Below, piece after piece: positions 56,634 to 64,000 of a stretch of 64,000 nt of DNA. Below the pieces are notes generated by a model. It searched no databases and was not told the DNA's origin. It saw only the letters and a program-made list of their open reading frames with translations. Made by a program: the position numbers and the translations under genes. This DNA comes from Cerrena zonata. Taxonomy: Eukaryota; Basidiomycota; Agaricomycetes; Polyporales; Cerrenaceae. The number at the start of each line of letters is the position of its first letter. The stretch's first letter is position 1. The stretch lies in assembly GCA_038087015.1 (NCBI GenBank), contig JASBNA010000036.1, positions 1 to 64,000 on the forward strand, in the 5' to 3' direction.

Positions 56634-58041
56634 CTAGAGAGCTTGGCCCTTTTGGTTCAATAGCCACTCCACGCCCACTTCGAAATCATTATCGACCTTC
56701 CTTGCTATCGCCGTTTGTTGGAACGACATATGCCCTCCATGAGGTAGACCCGGGTAACTATCACCATAAGGATCAGCTCTGTGTTTTTGAACATATTCAA
56801 AACCAGACGTGACTTAAAAATCTAACTTGGTTCTTACACCCGCCTGTTTAAGAATCTTTTCGTATAAAAGTCCTTCGTCTCTCAAAGGATCGTGGCCCGC
56901 TACGACGAAGTAAGCAGGAGGGAGATTTTTATGGCTCGGAGCTAGTATGAGAGAAAATAAAGGATCGTTGGGGTCGGGGACCTTCAACATGTCTGTTCAA
57001 CGTTAGTTGTTCTTTCATTACATGACGTTAAGAAGTGGGCAACTTACCAAGACAATAGTCCAATTCCTTGCTTGTTAAAAGTGGGCCATCAGCGTTCTCT
57101 TCCATTGATTTCAACTCGGCCTTGTACCTGCCCACGGCCAGTTGAGAACTGAACAAGCTATTTCGATCTTAAGTTCACTTACTTCTCCGGCACAGTAGCC
57201 TTTGAATGGAGCAGCCACGGGATTACTAGCATTTGTCCTGTTAGGGGAGTTGCAGCCAATAACGGGTCGTCCCGAGCACGGAGCGCGACAGAGGCCGCCA
57301 AGTTCCCTCCTGAGGAACCTCCACCAACCATAAGTCCCAAAGTAGGCGACGCATTGAGGGACGTATGGTTTTCCACTGCCTGTGGTGAAAAGTGAAGCGC
57401 GTGCTCGGGGTGATAGCCGGAGTGCTTACCCATTTCAAAGTTGCATAGCCATCATGTATACTGGTTGGGTACGGAAACTCTGGAGCCATCCTAATCACTT
57501 TTAATATATATTTACCGAATGATCTGTTGAAGAATTGCTTACCTGTACTCTACGTTCACAATGACCAACCCGTACTTAACACAAATTTTCCTCAAGAGAT
57601 AATCATCGAGGTTGACTGACCCGAGGTAGTATCCTATCAAATGGACAACGTTATGAATTGATCGTAAGCAACCAATACTTATGACGGTACCTCCGCCATG
57701 ATACCACACTAAAAGCGGGTATGGTCCCTTGGAACTATTCCCTGATGGCGTCGGAAATAAGCAACGAACTGATATTTCTCCGTTTTCTACAGGGATGGAA
57801 CGGTCTTCAAGTCGATATTCGGACTCTAATACAATCCGGTCAGTTATTGAGCTCATTTATGGAGGATAATCGTACCGAGTGGAAGTTGGGCCTTCGTGTT
57901 CTCCTGAACCGCAGCGATTGCGTCCCCAAATTCTTTACGTGCTCGCTCGACGTTAGGTGTAGTACTAGCAGGAGCTGGCATCATAGATAGGAGTGCAGCA
58001 ATCTCTGGATCGAGCTTCGGAAACTTGTCTGACATGCTCAT
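56634..58041 (-). CDS. Fold-3 alpha/beta hydrolase 6
   Basis: An eight-exon gene starting [20 protein letters not shown] and ending [11 protein letters not shown]. Motifs: WYHGGG (near 57700), GGGSSGGN nucleophile elbow (Ser-Ser rather than Ser-Ala after the elbow), GHDPLRDEG acid, and YPGLPHGGH His. The sequence is closest to hydrolase 1. No lesion was seen. The cytosolic esterase role is inferred from the family. Confidence 0.85.
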
Positions 58042-59551
58042 GACGGTGATCTGTGTGGACTAGGGTAACGAGGGCCAGGGATTAATATATGATTCAGCTC
58101 AACACTTGTCAATAAGCTGATATAAGTCACTCTCACAGGTAAAGTAGATCTCGCGGTCTCGGGATATACGACATGTTCGCATTCTCATGATAAGGAATGG
58201 AATGACTGCTAGCGCTTATGGTGAGCACGAGTGCCGAACGAATTCGTGTGATATGTAGATAGTTTCGGCGCATTCAGATGTTCTAGATTGGTTCTATCCA
58301 ACAACACGTACTAATGATGTATGTGCTTCAAGATCAAAACAACACATATAAATCATGAGCCTGAGGATGATACTCACTCACCAGGGTTGCCGCGAAGAAT
58401 ATGATGAACTGACGGATCTCTGAACGTATGTTGAGAGTAAGCTTGCATGTTTTGATCGACATGTTGAATGTCAATAACAGATGTATATAAGATGGTACTT
58501 ACCGAAGTCCCTTCCATATTCAACGAATTAAAACACCCACTTCTCGACCCCGAGTCGGAGTGAAGTAGCATCCTAGTGAGGAAATGTGTCATATTTTGAG
58601 AGAGTGTGGGTCGTCGGGAGCACGAAAAGGATTGTTTCCGTAATTTCCTGGCGTTAATCAAGATGGCCGAGGGAGAACTTGGAGAAGAGCTTCTTTCAAC
58701 GGTCAATGTCATAGGCCAATCGTTTTTACTAGTACGAGAATTCCTGGCTCTACTTTCACACGTTTAGAAAATGCAGGGACAGAACCAAGATATTTCTGTG
58801 TAGACCATGCCCTGCTATGAAAATGCACCGCAGACCGCCTTCGAAGTCCGGATTGATAGGTGTTGAGATCTAAGTCACAGTTCCGAGTCGGGGGATAACT
58901 AAAAGAGGTTCATCAGACCAATTTGCCATAGTAACAATGAGAAAATATAGTATAGTTTCAAGTTTATCGGACTACTAACCTCTTGCAAATCTGGATGAAT
59001 AGCCCACAGTGACTCAATCAGGAACAAGAAAAGATCTTCAAGTCGGCGGTCAAGATGATGGATGTTTACTGCAGTGACCGTCACATCGTGACGAGCGACC
59101 ATATGTACGTCTGACGGTCACTGACTGACGTGATATCCCAGTTCCGTGGATGACGTTTACTTTCCTCTGCTTGTTTATCTCCACGGCGGAGACAAGCTAC
59201 CTAGTTTTATGGGGTTGCTCTATAGGTTCTTGAATTTTCGCTGGAGAATGGTCCCGGTTATCATGCCAATAATTTGTTTTCGACCTGTTTCTCTCTTGAA
59301 TGATAGGGGGCTTATTATCTGGTAGCATTCTCTTGGTATCCTCATTCTAAGGTTTTGACTCGAAATTTCTTCACTTGAATGATTTAAATTATCATACTGA
59401 GATATACCCCGGGAATCTTTTTGCTGGTGAGCACTAATAGAAGCCTATACAAGGGTGTATTCTAACATAGCGCATCAAATACATGGGGGATGGCGGTTTT
59501 GCATATTCACCACAAATATTGTACAACTAATATGATACAGTCTGATCAGTA
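58042..59551 (-). other. Fragmentary coding-like sequence, minus strand
   Basis: A frame at 59102-58981 (starting MVARHDVTVTAVNIHHLDRR) followed by a possible GTTAGT...TTTTAG intron leads into coding-like sequence with a one-base phase mismatch (YPPTRNCDLDLNTYQSG). Another frame follows at 58712-58374 with a GTAAGT...TTCAG intron. These could be exons of one decayed or mis-spliced gene; there is no family match. Confidence 0.35.
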
Positions 59552-60399
59552 CTAAGCACCAACAACCATTTGTAACCCCGGAAGAAGAAGCTCTTCATTT
59601 GATACTCTGTCCCATGAAATTACACTGGCTTGGGGAGGTGTGAACGGTTCAAGATCTATCAGGGTAACCATTTCCAAATCAGACGAGGTAAAAGCTTCGT
59701 TGAGAATGGTCGGTTCGTTCACATGGATGAGGGCGCAAACTAGCTGTAATGTGTTTATGATTGTTGATTTCCAATTCCTGCCCGCAAATGTGCGAAGGTC
59801 CTTAACGGATACGAGAGTACGTGTATCGATGACAGGTTGCCTTTAGAAAAGTTGAGCCCTTCTTTCCTGAGAACGAAGAGTATACATACGATAAAGAGAG
59901 CTTGATGAGACCAAGGTATTGTACAAAGCGCACAAGCTCATCATGTGTCCATGTCAGTCGTGCGATTTCCAACGTATCGCGGACTGTATCGCCACGTTGT
60001 ATGCTTAAAATTAATAGTGCCCATATACGCCGAATGTCTATTCGCATGTGAGAAGGTGACCTAGAAGTATATCAGCCCAAACTTGAAGTAAATAAAATGA
60101 GACCTTAGCAATTTGACACACTTTATTAATGCCAAGAATGTTTCAAGGCTGGCCCTAGGGAGTGGCCCAAGCCCTTGCCATTGAATTTCGACATCGCGAT
60201 ACAATCGACGGAAGGCCATGGCTGTATCAACTACTCTTATTCCGCGGAGAACTAGAATACCAAAACCCAGAAAAAACCGTCCTGAATCACTCCCTATCCC
60301 AAGTATTGTGCTTCGGAAGGAGCTCGTTCTGGATAGGGATAAGAAAGAGATAGGATCCGACGTAGGACGAACTTGATGTGGTTGAAGGGCGTGGGTCAT
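59552..60399 (-). CDS. Hypothetical protein, three exons
   Basis: Model: complement(join(59552..59840,59890..60060,60104..60399)), 251 aa with all three phases agreeing. Introns are 43 and 49 nt (weak donor GTCTCA for the first; GTATGT for the second). It starts MTHALQPHQVRPTSDPISFL. There are helical, leucine-rich stretches but no recognised domain, signal peptide or clear membrane segment. It ends LLLPGLQMVVGA. Support is from frame agreement only. Confidence 0.5.
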
Positions 60400-63300
60400 G
60401 GTCCGAAATTACTGAGCTAAAGGACTGGGGATAAAGTATGTGAGCTGAAGAATGTTTATATATATTCCTACCATTGCTGACTGGGAGCTAATGGGAATGT
60501 GTGGAAACGAAACTTAAATCTACCATTGGCACTGGCACGATGCGATGCCATAGTATCGTAAGGTGTAACATGTTAAAGTTTCTACTATCCCGGTTCCTGC
60601 TAGGCCACACCGTCAATCTATTATTAGTACTAGGCGAATGCAAATACTTAATAGACAAGTGACTTTCTGTGGTATGTAACAACTGTGACGTAACAGGACA
60701 TAGACGTGAACTCACAAGCGCTTACTACATACGGTTGTTTCCCGGAACTTGAACTGGCAGCCAACCAACTGGTTCTCTCAAATGTTAAATCTAAGGTCTG
60801 GTACCATCTCCCGCCGCCCCAATGGTATCTATCCGTGTAGATGATGCTTCTCTACATGCCGAAGGTGTAGTCACCAAGTTACTCAGGGTTGTTGAATGTA
60901 TTTACAATTGAGTTTGTTCAACCAGCCGCTATCCTAGGCTGCTGTCATAGTTTCGTTTCTAAAAATACATACTATAAATATTGATTAACTCAATTTCTAC
61001 ACGACCAGTGCACAGATACTTAGGTTTACATCTCGACTCTATGGGGCGAACACCCATATGCACTGCCCTCCATTCGGACGAGAAGTCGAGCTCAATCCAA
61101 CTTTCATTCGGAAGCAGTTACACGACTGCGGGCCCGGAGACATCAGTTCCAGTTAGTCTCGTAGTGGCAAGTCAAAGGGTTTTGTGCTCTGTTGAAAATG
61201 CAAGGGTAATATTTAGACTGCGTAATATTGAAAGTAACGTCACGATTTCATATCACTCGAGATTTATAATGATTTGATGGAATTTCAAAGGTCTTTCTCG
61301 AGACAATTGTCGTCAGGTGCGCCACCTATTCTCTTCAGGTTGGGACTATATTCCAACTCGCTCCTGTAGATCGGGAATTATTCTGTCTCATGCGGAGGTG
61401 TAGGGTCGAAAAGTAACAAACATTCTAGAATAGCGAGGCTGAAGCTAACCGGCCGGTAAGCATCTCACTCGTATCAATACTTCATATGACATGTAACAGC
61501 CGTTCACTCTTTCAGGAAAGCTCGTCCAATTTGCCTCGTTTTCATACGCGGAAAGACAGATGTACATAGCGGATTGCAAGATATTCCCAATACCCCTTTC
61601 GATAGGGTATCGGAATATATTAAGCTATATCTTGAGGCGGAGTCCTGGTATATTGCACGACATTTATTTATTTGCGAACGAATTTAATCGGAAGATGACA
61701 TAACGCACCTTCCTTCCTTCATATTTTCGAATATCTCACTCGAAAATTCTCCCCGTACCGTACAAGAAGCAATTGGGAGTTGCCTCTGCCGGCCAACAGC
61801 CGCGTCGATTTTCTCAATTCACGACCAAACAAAGAATGCTGGCGCGTTGTCACTTAAGACAATTGGATTCAACCACTTCACTTCGAGCAATTCATGACAT
61901 CAGCTATTCACCATGCACTTCCATATCTCTGACTCACGATCAACCCTATCTCGCGAAACTGGTCAACTCTGCCTGTTCTTCGTGATGTACGGAAATCAAC
62001 TAGTGGCTGGTCAAACCGATACGGAGAACATATTCGAAGTATGTGCTGCATTTTACTTGGAGTAACCCTATACCAGGTTCCTGCCACTAACGTGGCCTGT
62101 GAGTTGGTCGCATTCGATGTTCATTGGTTCCTCAAAGTGTTCCCGTATTTCATCTCCCAACACAGGGCTATATCTGCGACATGTTTATCAATCTTTACAG
62201 GAATTCCGCCCAATGGTCAAAGTAACTTGCATCAAGAGCTTCTGATATTAGCAAGGTACCCTTTATGATGTTCTTCATTGCGCTTCTATCAGAAATAGAT
62301 ATTCTATTAGGTTTTATAGCACTTCTGATTTCGGATGCAATAGTGCCTTCAAAAGTTACCTTAAAGAGAGCTCATTAGAGATCATTTTTGGGGAGTTAGA
62401 TCGACTCCGATTGAAGCTTCTTACCCCGGCCTTCTTGTCACTGCAAGATCCAGGACTGAAGATGATCATCATTCCCAAACTTGTTAGAGTTCGATTAACA
62501 GACCGGTATGCCAATTCAATTACCAATCATATGCAGGAGTCCGTAGGTGATTTGTATCGCTATGCTCTACAACCGGTACCGACGCTGACATTAAGTTACG
62601 TATCAGCGGGATTAGAGACTTCGTAAACACAATCCACTTCGAACAGCCTTCTGCGATCCACCAAGCGGTCGGAGTCCACATAATGGCTTTCCTAAATACT
62701 AACTCAATCACGGACGAAAATAACTCCATATTTTCTTCACGAGCCAATACAACAAAGCGGCGGATCTATGCAACTCCTACAGGCTCTTATCAACGCTGAG
62801 GTCCTACACAAGATACGTCCGGCAGACACCTCAATCACAACGAGGCGCGGTTGTTCAGTACATGATACACGAACTACTTGACATAGCGGTACGCTTGGAC
62901 GGGGAGAATTCTATGGAAAAAGAATACCAGCTACTGCGGATACTACCCTATTTTCGATTTACAGCCCACATTGCCTCCTGAGACGAAAACACGAGAAAAA
63001 TGTTCGTTAACAACAGGATACTGGATATCCCCATCGGTTTATATGGTTACATCAGCAACGCAGCACTATCTAAGGACATACTACGAACCCATTATCTTAT
63101 CTTTTTCGGCGTTCTGTCACATTGTTATCCTTTAACGTTGAGGATGATCAACACAATCCCTGCTACCATGTTCTAGATGATATTGACTATAGGCGTATTC
63201 AGTACACGTGTGTCTACGTCAAGGACCTGGGCCGGGATGATCTAAGTGGTATTATTTGTCCCATCATTCCACCGTCAGACATCCAGCCACTGATCCATCC

Positions 63301-64000
63301 GCCGTCGGAGAACTTCTTATTGACGAAATCATAGGATAGCATAATGAGGCTTATTAGGTAGGACAATACCTTCCGCCCTTCAGGGTTTCTCGTTGGTGAC
63401 AGATCCGATACAGAAAAAACCGTGTTTTTATACAAATAAAGATGACTGCGTGCGAGGAGATCTTCAAATTCTTTTGCCCTGGCTCCACAGGAATCCTGGT
63501 GGCCCATCATGAACTATACGCTCAATGGGGATCATTATGCACGTTTCACTAATTGTCCGTTCTTCCATACATTGCTGCTATTTTTGCACTGAAACGTTAC
63601 ATTTAGGGTCCACATACAGCCCACGGTACAGAGAAGTCTTTAATTATTGAACGCGGCGGCTACACTTTATGGGTATGAAGTCACCAACCCTATGGATAGT
63701 CTGCTTCTATTTCTCTCCATGGTTTGCTCTCGCTTGAAATACTATACAAACCTTCTACACGCGAGCGGCATACTGGAGCTTATACAGAACATGACAGATG
63801 GCTCGTTCGACTTCTGTGGACCGCCTGGTAATGACAGACAGAGTAGAATGTTGAAGGACTACGCAGGGCTCGGCAAGTATATTTCTATCATTGCACATCA
63901 CCCCGATGGCTATTAACAACATAATGACATGGGGGTGCCAGTGAACCTAGGGCCCTTGGTTGGAGCAAAATCTGCGACCAAACAAATTTCGTCCATTTTC
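60400..64000. other. Gene-poor tail of the window
   Basis: Short open frames on both strands. The most coding-like are plus-strand 62300-62626 (ELDRLRLKLLTPAFLSLQDPGLKM) and 63647-63916, but neither shows a start, consistent splicing or a known motif. A decayed gene is possible. Confidence 0.45.

Overview
The window looks like genomic DNA of a filamentous basidiomycete (Agaricomycetes type). Genes are dense and carry many 45-65 nt introns with GTNNGT donors and CTNAY-like branch sites. The families fit this group: an endonuclease-less Penelope-like element, an OrsD-type C2H2 protein, a 2OG-Fe(II) oxygenase of TET/JBP type, an F-box-like protein, a membrane-anchored aspartic protease and clustered fold-3 alpha/beta hydrolases. 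All exon models were built by hand from splice signals and checked by reading-frame arithmetic. Family names come from motif recognition, not from a search.

1-8.3 kb is repeat-rich and subtelomere-like. AT-rich satellite sequence with a GGAGTCGT-rich tail is interrupted at 1018-5953 by a Coprina-like Penelope element. This element has 187-bp direct pLTRs with one mismatch, a type I hammerhead ribozyme in each pLTR, a large RT ORF, a candidate frame-switching intron, and degenerate CCCTAA telomere-like repeats near its 3' end. 8.4-12.1 kb holds a five-exon OrsD/C2H2 gene with one in-frame TGA.

12.5-26.0 kb is a 13.5-kb unit bounded by 714/715-bp, almost identical inverted repeats. It carries a lysine-rich gene broken by a 715-bp foldback MITE (with a second MITE in its intron), a 2OG-Fe(II) oxygenase gene, a central array of about 13 hairpins, three 157-bp tandem repeats, and a divergently transcribed gene for an unrecognised 876-aa protein. 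tRNA-derived SINE-like sequences lie in both arms and between the two leftward genes. I read it as a candidate large cargo-bearing transposon of undescribed type; no recognisable transposase is present.

26.9-38.1 kb contains an inverted duplication of a two-gene module (a small Cys/His protein plus a membrane protein), with lesions in both membrane-protein copies. Between the copies lies a six-exon membrane-anchored aspartic protease. Next come an EthD-domain protein and an F-box/LRR-like gene.

41.7-58.0 kb is a duplicated cluster of fold-3 alpha/beta hydrolase genes (five apparently intact, one with a nonsense codon, one relic) interleaved with two secreted histidine-phosphatase genes. It looks like a segmental duplication with one inversion. 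58-64 kb is gene-poor apart from one three-exon gene of unknown function.
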